A DNA stretch of 49,988 nt from Planctomycetota bacterium (lineage in GTDB: Bacteria > Planctomycetota > B15-G4). Position numbers and translations under genes: made by a program. The DNA lies in assembly GCA_029259695.1 (NCBI GenBank), contig JAJDEQ010000143.1:1-49988 (forward strand), in the 5' to 3' direction. The notes under the pieces were generated by a model. That model was given only the letters and a program-made list of their open reading frames with translations, searched no databases and was not told the origin of the DNA. Of the stretch, positions 33,630 to 41,537 are shown one piece after another (position 1 is the first letter of the stretch; each line of letters starts with the position of its first letter).

Positions 33630-34628
33630 TCAGGGCGCCGTGCCGGACACCGCGTTGCTGGCGCTGAAGCCCACGGGGCCGGCGGGATCCTGGATCCAGT
33701 ACTGCACGTAGAGCGCGAACCCGGAGGGAACGCCCGCGGGCCAGCCCCCGGTGATCACCAGCCTGCCGCTCGCACCGACCGGCAGCGGAATCGGGAAGCC
33801 GGCGAGGTTCACGTCGGGGACGAGCACACCGCCCTTGAACGGAGCGTTCAGCGTCTGCGTCCCGACCACCAGCCAGGCCGTGGACGAGGCCAGCGCGTTC
33901 TGCAGTGACAACCGCAGGGGTGAGCCCGCCGCCATGGCGCCCTCGCCTCCGAGCGTCGGTGATCCCGACGTCCCCGCCAGCGCAGCCCCCAGGTCGGACC
34001 AGGGTGAGCGCGGCACGCTGAACGCGACGCTGTCCACGGCGAAGGTGTAGAACGAGAGCGCCGTCGTCACCTCGAACGAACGGATGCCGGGGCCCGACAC
34101 TGCCAGCGGTTGCACGAAACCCGGCGAGCCGAACGGCGCCACGCCGACCGTGTCACTGTCCACCACCGCGCCGGTGAGATCGAACGCGGTGAGCGTGAAC
34201 AGACCGGGCGAGGCCACGCCGTTGAACACGTCCAGGGAGACGGCGTCGGCCAGCTCGGTGAACGTGCCGCTGATCACGCCGGGCAGGCCGCTCCCGTCAC
34301 CCAACGTGCAGGTGTCGCACGTGGCGTAGATGTTGGGGGCGGTCGTGGCGCTGTTGCCGAACAACACGTCGCTGAGGATCACACCGCCGTCGAGGCGCAC
34401 GTCCGGGTACACGAGCAGCGGCCCGTTGTCGAAGCCGGGCACGATGAACTTGAACGGCCCCGGGGCGCTCACGTCGTCGAAGTCGACGGAGCCCGCGGTG
34501 GTGCCGGAGTCGGCAGCGGCCGGAGTCTCGGATTGCGCCGTGGCAACCGGCGTGAGGCCGGTCGACAAGGCCAACAGGCTCGCCAGGAAGCTCAACAACA
34601 GGGTCGGGTCGTTCGATCGGTGTGTCAT
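33630..34628 (-). CDS. Exported protein with archetypal shared C-terminal module
   Basis: The 332-residue product starts at ATG 34628 with GGAG eight bases upstream. A signal peptide ends near ATAQ (residue 32). Residues about 45-210 are a beta domain like the N-terminal region of PEP-CTERM-type exported proteins (GGVILSDVLFGNSA, GTFTELADAVSLDV, YTFAVDSVAF), without a catalytic motif. The last ~120 residues are the best example here of the shared module: WSDLGAALAGTSG, AWLVVG, PFKGGVLVP, GGWPAGVP, QYWIQDPAGPVGFSASNAV. There is no TM helix or Arg cluster after it, so it is not a PEP-CTERM or LPXTG sorting signal. It is divergent from the YdcF-like gene. Confidence 0.82.
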   Translation of the reverse strand: MTHRSNDPTLLLSFLASLLALSTGLTPVATAQSETPAAADSGTTAGSVDFDDVSAPGPFKFIVPGFDNGPLLVYPDVRLDGGVILSDVLFGNSATTAPNIYATCDTCTLGDGSGLPGVISGTFTELADAVSLDVFNGVASPGLFTLTAFDLTGAVVDSDTVGVAPFGSPGFVQPLAVSGPGIRSFEVTTALSFYTFAVDSVAFSVPRSPWSDLGAALAGTSGSPTLGGEGAMAAGSPLRLSLQNALASSTAWLVVGTQTLNAPFKGGVLVPDVNLAGFPIPLPVGASGRLVITGGWPAGVPSGFALYVQYWIQDPAGPVGFSASNAVSGTAP

Positions 34629-34782
34629 CAGGTCGTCTCCGGTCCGACCGAGCCTAACGGCGATCCGGGCGTCGGCCCAGGGCGCGAGCATGTCCTTCGG
34701 CCGCCGGGCGCTCGGCCTTCGGGGCACCGTGGCCGTCGCGCACCCGAGCTGCGAAGATGCAGCCCCTCGCGAGGGCGGCGCC

Positions 34783-35595
34783 ATGCTCATCGAATCTCTC
34801 GTCGTACCCCCGGGCGGCCCCCTGCTGGCCATCGCGGCCGGCGTGTTGCTCACGCGACGTGCCCACCGGCGCGGGCACGTAGGCTGGGCGGGACGCACGC
34901 TGCTCGCCGTCGGCCTCGTCTCGCTGTTCCTGGCGAGCACGCCGCTCGTCGGTGGCGCGCTGCTGCGCTCGCTGCAAGGCGAGCCGGGCCTCGACGGGAT
35001 GCTGCACGCCCGACCTCCATCGATCGGCGACGAGCCTCGCGCGCTCCGCAACCCCCAGGGCGATGTCATCGGCCCCGACGGCGTCGCCATCGTCGTGTTG
35101 GGTGGCGACGTGCTGCGCGATGCGGAAGGGGTCGGCCGCTCCTCGGTCGGCGCGCTCACCTTGCAACGGCTGCAGGGGGCGGCCGCCCTGAGCCGGGTGA
35201 CGGGCTGGCCGATCCTGGTCAGCGGCGGCTCGGTGGAAGGCGTCGAGCCGATCGCCCGACTCATGCAGCACAGCCTCGAGCAGGACTTCGCGATCGACGT
35301 GCGCTGGGTCGAGGACCGCTCGGCCAACACGCGCGAGAACCTGATACGGACGGCCGAACTCCTCGCGCGGGAGGAGATCGAGGAGATCGTGCTCGTCACG
35401 CACGCCTGGCACCTGCGCCGGGCGACGCTGCACGCCGAGCGCGCGGGCCTGAGGGTGTGGCCGTGTCCGGTGGCTCCCCATCCGGGCTGGCGCGGGTGGT
35501 TCCCGCTGGTGCCCTCCAGCCGCGCGCTGCGTGACACGGCCCTGGCGTGTCACGAGTGGCTCGGCATCGCCTGGGCAACCGTCCGCGGCGATTGA
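34783..35595 (+). CDS. YdcF/ElyC-like DUF218 membrane protein
   Basis: The 270-residue product starts at ATG 34783. Two N-terminal membrane helices (about 10-24 and 40-60) are followed by a DUF218 domain: VAIVVLGGDVLRD, WPILVSGGS, SANTRENLIRTAELL and EEIVLVTHAWHLRRA, the standard set of ElyC/SanA/YdcF proteins. ElyC acts in envelope biogenesis in E. coli; a role in peptidoglycan or envelope-lipid metabolism is likely by homology. It sits alone, divergent from the exported-module gene and followed by the YtkA-like gene after 178 bp. Confidence 0.9.
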   Translation: MLIESLVVPPGGPLLAIAAGVLLTRRAHRRGHVGWAGRTLLAVGLVSLFLASTPLVGGALLRSLQGEPGLDGMLHARPPSIGDEPRALRNPQGDVIGPDGVAIVVLGGDVLRDAEGVGRSSVGALTLQRLQGAAALSRVTGWPILVSGGSVEGVEPIARLMQHSLEQDFAIDVRWVEDRSANTRENLIRTAELLAREEIEEIVLVTHAWHLRRATLHAERAGLRVWPCPVAPHPGWRGWFPLVPSSRALRDTALACHEWLGIAWATVRGD

Positions 35596-35708
35596 ACAGG
35601 AGCATCACGCCAGGGGACGCCCGCTCGAGGTCAACCGTCCGCCGTCGACGACGACGGGTCCGACCCTTCCGCCGTGAAGCCCCTCAGCGGGCCCAACCGA
35701 CGCCGCAG

Positions 35709-35718
35709 TTGCTACGCT
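35709..35718 (+). promoter_or_regulatory. Candidate extended -10 promoter of the YtkA-like gene
   Basis: TTGCTACGCT contains the extended -10 form TGnTAnnnT, 55 bp upstream of the start codon. A closely similar sequence lies before the beta-helix gene (40015-40024). No clear -35 box is seen, as expected for extended -10 promoters. Confidence 0.35.
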
Positions 35719-35773
35719 GGCCGCCCAGAGTTCCCACCCCGATCCGGGGTCTACCCATCTCTCGAGAACCGGC

Positions 35774-36235
35774 ATGTGTTCACGTCTCGCGCTCTCCTCC
35801 GTGGTGCTGCTCGCCATCTCGCTCGGTACGTCCTGTCACGCCACTGACGACGCGCGGCCCCTGGAGCACGCGGCCTCCGAAGTCCGCGAGGGGTGGTCGC
35901 TCGGTTTCACCGAGGGGCGACGCTACCGCGTCATGTTCCGCAGCAACCCGGCCCCGATCCCACTCGCTGCTCCCTTCGACCTGGAGATCGAAGTGTCGCG
36001 TGGCAGTGGCCTCCCGATGATCGGCACCAAGGTGCGCATCGACGTCGAGGCCACCCAGCCCCACGCCGAACTCACCCGCCAGACGGCACAGATCCACCCC
36101 CTCGGCCCCGGCGTCTTCCGGGCGACGGGGCTCGTCTTCCGGAATCAAGGCAAGTGGGTGCTCACGGTCTCGGTCTACGTCGGCACCGAGTCCGGGCGCG
36201 CGGTCTTCGACGTGTCGCCGAGAGCCCCGCTGTGA
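35774..36235 (+). CDS. YtkA-like lipoprotein
   Basis: The 153-residue product starts at ATG 35774. Its lipobox is LGTSC (Cys21). The mature part matches the YtkA-like immunoglobulin-type domain: PFDLEIEVSRGSG, VRIDVEATQPHAEL, GVFRATGLVFRNQGKWVLTV. YtkA-like domains are often found near copper or cytochrome oxidase genes, which are absent here, so metal handling cannot be inferred. It lies between the YdcF-like gene and the LemA operon and is probably transcribed from the extended -10 sequence at 35709. Confidence 0.83.
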   Translation: MCSRLALSSVVLLAISLGTSCHATDDARPLEHAASEVREGWSLGFTEGRRYRVMFRSNPAPIPLAAPFDLEIEVSRGSGLPMIGTKVRIDVEATQPHAELTRQTAQIHPLGPGVFRATGLVFRNQGKWVLTVSVYVGTESGRAVFDVSPRAPL

Positions 36236-36441
36236 CGCGTCTGCGACGCGCCGCCTGCGCGCCGCTCCGAACCCAACAAGACGCTTGGCTGCCGCACGGG
36301 AGCCCTGCGCCCGGGAGCCCCGAACAGGAGCCCGCGCAGGACTCGAAGCGGCGGACCCGGGCAAGCAAGGGGAGACACCGCGCGCGCGATCTGTGCAGCG
36401 GATCGAGTAGTCTGCCCCGAACCGAACTGGAGAGCACGCGC

Positions 36442-37155
36442 ATGTCCCTTCCGTCACGACACCCAGCAAGCAACTCGTTCCCGAGCGCCACCGCAGCGCC
36501 GGCGCCACGCCGCAGCGAACGGGGGGCCGTGGGCAAGGGCTGCCTGATCGCCGTGGTCGTGCTGCTCGTCATCGGCTTCGTGGGCTGGCGCATGACAGTC
36601 GGCTCGTACAACACCATCGTCGCGAACCAGGAGGTGGTCGACGAGAAGTGGAGCGGCCTGGGCAGCCAGTACCAGCGGCGCTTCGAACTCGTGCCGCAGC
36701 TCGTCGAGACGGTCAAGGGCGCGGCGAACTTCGAGAAGACGACCATCACCGAGGTGACGGCGGCCCGGGCCCGGGTCGGCCAGATCAACCTGAGCGGCGC
36801 CCCCACCGACGCCAAGCAGGCGCAGGCCTTCCTGGCAGCCCAGGAGGGACTGGGTTCCGCGCTGAGCCGACTGCTCGCAGTGAGCGAGAACTACCCCACG
36901 CTCACGGCGACGGCGGGTTTCCGCGACCTGCAGTCCCAGATCGAGGGCACCGAGAACCGCATCAACGTGGCACGGCTCGACTACATCGGGGCCATCCGCG
37001 CCTTCAACACGTCGATCCGCAAGTTCCCCGCCAACATCATCGCGGGCATGTACGACTTCGAGCGCTACCCGCAGCTCGAGACCGACGAGGTGAACCGCGA
37101 GGTGCCCGACTTCTCGTTCGGCGACGACAAGACCGGCGACGACGGGGACAAGTGA
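36442..37155 (+). CDS. lemA: LemA family membrane protein
   Basis: The 237-residue product starts at ATG 36442 behind GGAGAG (36429-36434). A Ser/Pro-rich N-terminus precedes one membrane helix (about 32-48, CLIAVVVLLVIGFVGW). The helical body is typical LemA: YNTIVANQEVVDEKWSGLGSQYQRR (seen as SYNTIVANQE and QRRFELVPQLV), SENYPTLTATAGFRDLQ and FPANIIAGM. LemA proteins are anchored in the membrane and encoded with TPM-domain proteins in many bacteria; the role is envelope-related but unclear. Its TGA overlaps the GTG start of the next gene. Confidence 0.94.
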   Translation: MSLPSRHPASNSFPSATAAPAPRRSERGAVGKGCLIAVVVLLVIGFVGWRMTVGSYNTIVANQEVVDEKWSGLGSQYQRRFELVPQLVETVKGAANFEKTTITEVTAARARVGQINLSGAPTDAKQAQAFLAAQEGLGSALSRLLAVSENYPTLTATAGFRDLQSQIEGTENRINVARLDYIGAIRAFNTSIRKFPANIIAGMYDFERYPQLETDEVNREVPDFSFGDDKTGDDGDK

Positions 37156-37955
37156 TCGGCACAGCCGGACACACCGCCTGGCTCGCCGCCTGGACCCTGC
37201 TCGGCACCCTCGTCCTCACCACCCCGGCCAAGAGCCAGGTGGAGGTCCCCGCCAACGACGGCTGGGTGACCGACCTGGGTGGTTTCCTCGATGCACGCGA
37301 GGAGCAGGAACTCGAGTTGCTGATGGAGTCCTACCGCACGGGTTCGGGGCACGAGATGGCCCTGCTGACCGTGCCGGATCTCGGCGGTCGCTCGCTCGAG
37401 GAGTACGCCCTGGCCGTCGCCCGTCAGTGGAAGGTCGGCGGCGAGGGTGAGAACGACGGCGCCCTGCTGTTCGTGGCAAAGGCCGAGCGCAAGCTGCGCA
37501 TCGAGGTGGGCTACGGACTGGAGGGCACGCTCACCGACGCCATCTCCGGCCGCATCATCCGCGACGTCATCAGCCCGGCCTTCAAGGCGGGGCGCTTCGG
37601 CGAAGGCCTGCGAGCCGGCATCGTCGCCATGCACGCCGCGGCGGGTGGTGACTACGCCCCCATCGAGCAGGCCCAGCAGCGACACCGACGCCGCAGTTCC
37701 GGCGGCGCCCTGTCACTGATCCTCGTGTTCCTGTTCATGTTCTTCATGCGTTCCGGCTCACGCAGATCGCGCAGCGCGGGCATGGGCGGGATGTGGCCCT
37801 GGATCATGCTGGGCTCGATGGGCAATCGTCACTCCAGCAGCCACTCGTACGGCAGCGGTGGGTTCGGGGGCGGCGGCGGCTTCGGCGGTGGGGGTTTCGG
37901 CGGCTTCGGTGGCGGCGGTGGTTTCGGCGGTGGAGGTGCATCCGGTGGCTGGTGA
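37152..37955 (+). CDS. TPM-domain protein with glycine-rich tail
   Basis: The 267-residue product starts at GTG 37152, overlapping the lemA stop as GTGA. A signal peptide (about 1-30) leads to a TPM domain (about 40-165) with WVTDLGGFLDAREE, RSLEEYALAVARQWKVG and LRIEVGYGLEGTLTDA. One membrane helix follows (about 185-200, LSLILVFLFMFFM), then a tail rich in Gly, Phe and Ser. This matches the YgcG/COG1512 proteins encoded with LemA. The tail length and composition are common for the family. Its end overlaps the start of the third gene. Confidence 0.92.
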   Translation: MIGTAGHTAWLAAWTLLGTLVLTTPAKSQVEVPANDGWVTDLGGFLDAREEQELELLMESYRTGSGHEMALLTVPDLGGRSLEEYALAVARQWKVGGEGENDGALLFVAKAERKLRIEVGYGLEGTLTDAISGRIIRDVISPAFKAGRFGEGLRAGIVAMHAAAGGDYAPIEQAQQRHRRRSSGGALSLILVFLFMFFMRSGSRRSRSAGMGGMWPWIMLGSMGNRHSSSHSYGSGGFGGGGGFGGGGFGGFGGGGGFGGGGASGGW

Positions 37956-38763
37956 TCCGATCACGATGGCTGCGCACGGCCTACCGTTGCTCCTGCAGGA
38001 CACGCCCATCGAAGGCGAGTGGACCGAAGGCGCCGCGTGGCTGCACGCCCTGGGCGACGTCGGGCCGTGGTTCTTGCTGGCCGCGGCGCTGTTCTTCATC
38101 GCGCGCGCCGTCGCCAACCGGCACCGCTACCGCGCACTCGATCTGCTCGGCCAAGCCGAACAGGAGCGCGTCCACCAGGCCATCCGGGAGGTCGAGGCCC
38201 GCACCGTGGGCGAGATCCTGCCCGTCGTGCTCGAGCGCTCCGACCCGCACCCGGCCACCGCCTGGCGCGCGGCCTGCGCGACGTTGCTGGTGGGCTCGAC
38301 GCTGCTGGTACGCATCCTGCCTTGGGGTGACCCTCTGTGGCTGATGGCTTGCCAGTTCGCCCTCGCAGCCGCCGGCTTCGCCCTGGCCCGCAAGCTGCCC
38401 CATCTGGCGCGCATGTTCGTGTTCGAGACGCGCGCCAGCAGCGTGGCCGAAGAGCAGGCGCTGCAGGAGTTCTACCGCGAAGGCCTGCACAAGACCGAGG
38501 CCGCCACCGGCGTGCTGCTGTTCGTCAGCCTGTTCGAGCGACGCGTGATCGTGCTGGCCGACGAGGGCATCGCCGCCCGCGTCCCGTCCGACACCTGGAG
38601 CAAGGTCGACGATGCCATCCTCGACGGCGTGGCCGGCGGCAACCTGGCCGACGGGCTGGTGAACGGCCTGCACCGTTGCGGCGACGTGCTGGCCGAACAC
38701 TTCCCGTGGACCGACGGCGACCGCAACGAAGTCCCTGACCGCCTCGTCGTGCGACGGGAGTAG
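37945..38763 (+). CDS. Membrane TPM-domain protein (COG3762-like)
   Basis: The 272-residue product most likely starts at GTG 37945, with GGAGGTG (37932-37938) in front and an 11-nt overlap with the preceding gene; ATG 37966 is an alternative without a ribosome site. A membrane helix (about 33-55) precedes the start of a TPM-like domain (VHQAIREVEARTVGEILPVV). Two more membrane helices interrupt it (about 115-160), then the rest follows: LQEFYREGLHKTEAATGVLL, SLFERRVIVLADEGIA, DGVAGGNLADGL. The LemA, TPM and membrane-TPM order is a known conserved operon. The third protein probably works with the other two at the membrane. Confidence 0.85.
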   Translation: MAGDPITMAAHGLPLLLQDTPIEGEWTEGAAWLHALGDVGPWFLLAAALFFIARAVANRHRYRALDLLGQAEQERVHQAIREVEARTVGEILPVVLERSDPHPATAWRAACATLLVGSTLLVRILPWGDPLWLMACQFALAAAGFALARKLPHLARMFVFETRASSVAEEQALQEFYREGLHKTEAATGVLLFVSLFERRVIVLADEGIAARVPSDTWSKVDDAILDGVAGGNLADGLVNGLHRCGDVLAEHFPWTDGDRNEVPDRLVVRRE

Positions 38764-38790
38764 GCCTGCCCCTCCGGACCGGCCGACCCG

Positions 38791-38885
38791 GCCCCTTGGC
38801 GGCCCGGGCCGGCCTTGGCGATCCGCCCGGCCTTGGCGATCCGCCCCGGCCCTCGGCGATCCGCCCGGCCCCGTGGCGATCCGGC
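38791..38885. repeat. Intergenic tandem repeat of 18-19 nt
   Basis: Four units of the form GGCC-TTGGCGATCCGCCC run from 38811 to 38885, with a diverged fifth unit before them (38791-38809). The array lies in the 261-bp gap after the LemA operon. It could be neutral slippage DNA or a protein-binding array. Confidence 0.8.
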
Positions 38886-39024
38886 ACGAATCCGGGTCGC
38901 GCTGAAAGGTCGCGACCGCGAGCAGCGGAGACATGGGAGACCGCAATCCGCGGCACGCCTCGGCCTCCCCCCCTCCGGGGAGCCCTCCCCACGACACCGG
39001 TCTCGACCGGACAAGGAGCCCTCC

Positions 39025-39897
39025 ATGGCCGTCATCAACCGCCTGTTCCTCTCGGTCTTCAGCGGCGACCCCAAGTGGGCCAGCACGAAGAACCGCATGT
39101 ACCTGGTCGTGAACAACCGCGGCGTCGACGAGCAATTCCTCGCCTTCGCCACCGACCGCACGCGCATCACCGACCCGGGGCTGGGGCACCTGTTCGTGTG
39201 CATCCATACCGAGTCGGACCTGCGCTCGCGCCAGGGCAAGACCTATCAATGGGACATCGCCGAGGCCGGGATCGACACCGACGACCTGATCAACGAGTAC
39301 TTCCGCCTGGGCACGACCGGCTCGGACGCGTGGATCCCGCGCCACGCCTTCGTGTGGGGTGAGACGGACGAAGGTCCGGTGCCGCTCGCGCTGACGCTCG
39401 ACGCTCCCGGCCCGGTCCTGAGCACGGACTTCGGCGAGGGCGTCCCCTCCATGCCCATCGGGCTCGTCCGGCCGAGCTTCAGCGACACGCCCTTCGACCG
39501 CCTGCTGCTGGTCGCCGGGACGGGAGGTGCCGATGACTCGGAGTCCGACAGCCCCTTCGACGTGCTGATCCTCGACAGCAACGACGACGTGGTCGAGTCG
39601 TTCCGGGTCGCCCCGGACGCCAAGCGTCACGGCGGCCGCTCGCTGATCCAGGTCCTCGACCTGAGCCAGACCCGGACCCGCAACCAGCTCACCCGCGTGG
39701 GGGCCCGGGTGGTCGTGCGCGCCGCCGGCAACGACTGGTGGCACCCGAACCTGCTGGCCGTGTTCGGCATGGCCGGCGGGACCCAACCGCCCATGGTGCC
39801 GCTGGCCTACGACGCGAACATGAGCCGCGGCGGCATCAGCACCGACCCCAACGACGGCACCGGTGCGGCCGAGTTCCAGCTCCAGCTCGTCTCCTGA
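39025..39897 (+). CDS. Protein with two PLAT-like repeats, no signal peptide
   Basis: The 290-residue product starts at ATG 39025 behind a perfect AAGGAG (39013-39018). The first half (1-112) has the pattern of a PLAT/LH2-like beta-sandwich: LFLSVFSGDPKWASTKNRMY at the start and LGTTGSDAWIPRHAFVWG at its end. The second half repeats the layout with RLLLVAGTGGADDSESDSPF, then VLDLSQTRTRNQLTR and AAGNDWWHPNLLAVFG. An internal duplication is the simplest reading. There is no signal peptide or TM helix, unlike most neighbours. PLAT domains bind membranes or proteins; here the function is unknown. Confidence 0.7.
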   Translation: MAVINRLFLSVFSGDPKWASTKNRMYLVVNNRGVDEQFLAFATDRTRITDPGLGHLFVCIHTESDLRSRQGKTYQWDIAEAGIDTDDLINEYFRLGTTGSDAWIPRHAFVWGETDEGPVPLALTLDAPGPVLSTDFGEGVPSMPIGLVRPSFSDTPFDRLLLVAGTGGADDSESDSPFDVLILDSNDDVVESFRVAPDAKRHGGRSLIQVLDLSQTRTRNQLTRVGARVVVRAAGNDWWHPNLLAVFGMAGGTQPPMVPLAYDANMSRGGISTDPNDGTGAAEFQLQLVS

Positions 39898-39922
39898 GGA
39901 CGCTCCCACCCGAAGTCGAACG

Positions 39923-39958
39923 GGCCTCCCCGGCAGCCCACCGGACAGCGGGGAGGCC
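39923..39958 (+). terminator. Terminator after the PLAT-like gene
   Basis: GGCCTCCCCG (39923-39932) and CGGGGAGGCC (39949-39958) form a perfect 10-bp stem with a 16-nt loop, 25 bases after the stop codon. No U-tract follows. Confidence 0.6.
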
Positions 39959-40014
39959 TGGCGAACTCAGCGACAAGGACCACCGCAGGTGCCCCTCGGA
40001 AGCCCGGTGCGTAG

Positions 40015-40024
40015 TTGCTAGCGT
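40015..40024 (+). promoter_or_regulatory. Candidate extended -10 promoter of the beta-helix gene
   Basis: TTGCTAGCGT fits TGnTAnnnT and lies 41 bp upstream of the start codon. Together with AG before and TG after, it resembles the sequence at 35709-35718. Confidence 0.35.
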
Positions 40025-40065
40025 GACGCGCTCACCAACTCACACGCACCCTCGGGGTCCACCAG

Positions 40066-41424
40066 ATGTCCATCCGCTTCACTCCATGCGTTGCCACCGT
40101 CGCGCTGACCGTCGCCGTCACCGGCGCCCCCATCCAAGCCGACACCCTCAAGGTGCCGGCCGACTTCGAGACCATCCAGGCGGCCGTCGATGCCGCGGTG
40201 GCGGACGACGTCGTGCTGGTCAGCAAGGGCGTCTACGAAGAGAACGTCGTGGTGACCACCAGCGGCATCACGCTGCAGGGCAAGGGCGCCATCATCGACG
40301 GCGGCTCCGAGGAGGACACGATTCGCATCGCCGGCACCGACGTGACAGTCACCGGCTTCACCATCGTCAACGGGCTCAACGGCATCCGGGCCGACGTCCT
40401 GCCCCTGCGCCCCGACGGGGACCCGCCTCCGGACGGCGTGGTGATCACCAAGAACCGCATCTCCGGCTGCGAGTTCAGCGGCATCCTCGTCATCGCTTCG
40501 GACGCCGACATCTCGCAGAACGGCGTCAACTCCTGCGGGAGTGACGGCATCCGGCTCAACGACCTCGACTTCAACAGCGAGAGCGTGATCTCGAAGAACA
40601 CGATCCGGCTGGTGAACGACGACGGTATCTGCACCAGCGGGACCGGCAGCATCGTCATCGAGCGCAACCGCATCGAGTTCGCGGAAGGCGAGGGCATCGA
40701 CGTGGACATCCAGGCAGCCATGGTCGACGGCATCGCTCCCGTCGCCACGACGATCCGGCAGAACACGATCAACGGTGCAGGCAACTGCGGCATCGAGGTC
40801 GACAACAATGGTTTCGGCGACGTGACCATCGACAAGAACAAGATCGACACGACCGAAGACGACAACATCGACTGCTTCGGACCCAACTTCACGATCACCG
40901 GCAACCGTTGCAACGGCGCCCTGCAGCACGGCATGGACCTCAACGTCGGCGACTCGACGATCTCGAAGAACACCGTCCAGAATTCCGTCGAGAACGGCAT
41001 GAACATCGGCCCGTTCCTCGAGCCGGACGGCGAGTTCACCGCGAGCAACAACACGGTCGAGAACAACACGCTCAAGAACAACGGCCGCGACGGACTCCAC
41101 GTCACAGGCGACGATCACACGCTCACCAAGAACCGCTCCCAGGGCAACGCCGGCGACGGCATCGACCTCAACGACAACGGCATGACGGGCGCGGTGTTGG
41201 ATGGCAACACGTGCACCAAGAACGGGCACCAGGGCATCAGCAACAACGGCAACGCCACCGACATGACCAACAACAAGTGCAAGCAGAACGGGAACGGTCT
41301 GGGCCCCGACATCGCGGGCGCTGGTGACGAAGGCGGCGGCAGCGTCGACGTCTTCGACAGCAACGTCTTCGGCACGGGCGGCGCCAAGACGTCGTCACGG
41401 GTGGATCACACCGACGAGGACTGA
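40066..41424 (+). CDS. Exported right-handed beta-helix protein
   Basis: The 452-residue product starts at ATG 40066 and has a signal peptide ending near IQA (residue 24). The mature part starts like parallel beta-helix proteins (VPADFETIQAAVDAAVADD) and continues with about ten PbH1-type coils: NRISGCEFSGILV, NTIRLVNDDGI, NRIEFAEGEGI, NTVENNTLKNNGRDGLHV, NKCKQNGNGLG. Asn ladders and Gly at turns are clear. Such proteins include pectate-lyase-like enzymes, NosD and surface adhesins; no catalytic Arg/Asp set is evident. The tail is Asp/Gly/Ser-rich. It converges on the sulfatase-like gene. Confidence 0.9.
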   Translation: MSIRFTPCVATVALTVAVTGAPIQADTLKVPADFETIQAAVDAAVADDVVLVSKGVYEENVVVTTSGITLQGKGAIIDGGSEEDTIRIAGTDVTVTGFTIVNGLNGIRADVLPLRPDGDPPPDGVVITKNRISGCEFSGILVIASDADISQNGVNSCGSDGIRLNDLDFNSESVISKNTIRLVNDDGICTSGTGSIVIERNRIEFAEGEGIDVDIQAAMVDGIAPVATTIRQNTINGAGNCGIEVDNNGFGDVTIDKNKIDTTEDDNIDCFGPNFTITGNRCNGALQHGMDLNVGDSTISKNTVQNSVENGMNIGPFLEPDGEFTASNNTVENNTLKNNGRDGLHVTGDDHTLTKNRSQGNAGDGIDLNDNGMTGAVLDGNTCTKNGHQGISNNGNATDMTNNKCKQNGNGLGPDIAGAGDEGGGSVDVFDSNVFGTGGAKTSSRVDHTDED

Positions 41425-41466
41425 TTCCTCGCGCGCCACGGCTGACAGCGTCGGCCGTCGACGTCA

Positions 41467-41508
41467 CGCGGGCCCCGGTCGCCACGAGTTCGGCCGCCGG
41501 GGCCCGCG
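41467..41508. terminator. Bidirectional terminator hairpin between convergent genes
   Basis: CGCGGGCCCCGG (41467-41478) and CCGGGGCCCGCG (41497-41508) form a perfect 12-bp stem with an 18-nt loop, midway between the stops of the beta-helix and sulfatase-like genes. Confidence 0.65.
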
Positions 41509-41537
41509 GTCCGTTCCGCGGTCGGGGCCGCTGGCCG

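Noticed and set aside
33630..34628. PEP-CTERM sorting signal at the C-terminus
   Set aside because: There is no Pro-Glu-Pro motif, terminal hydrophobic helix or basic cluster; the end is a beta module.
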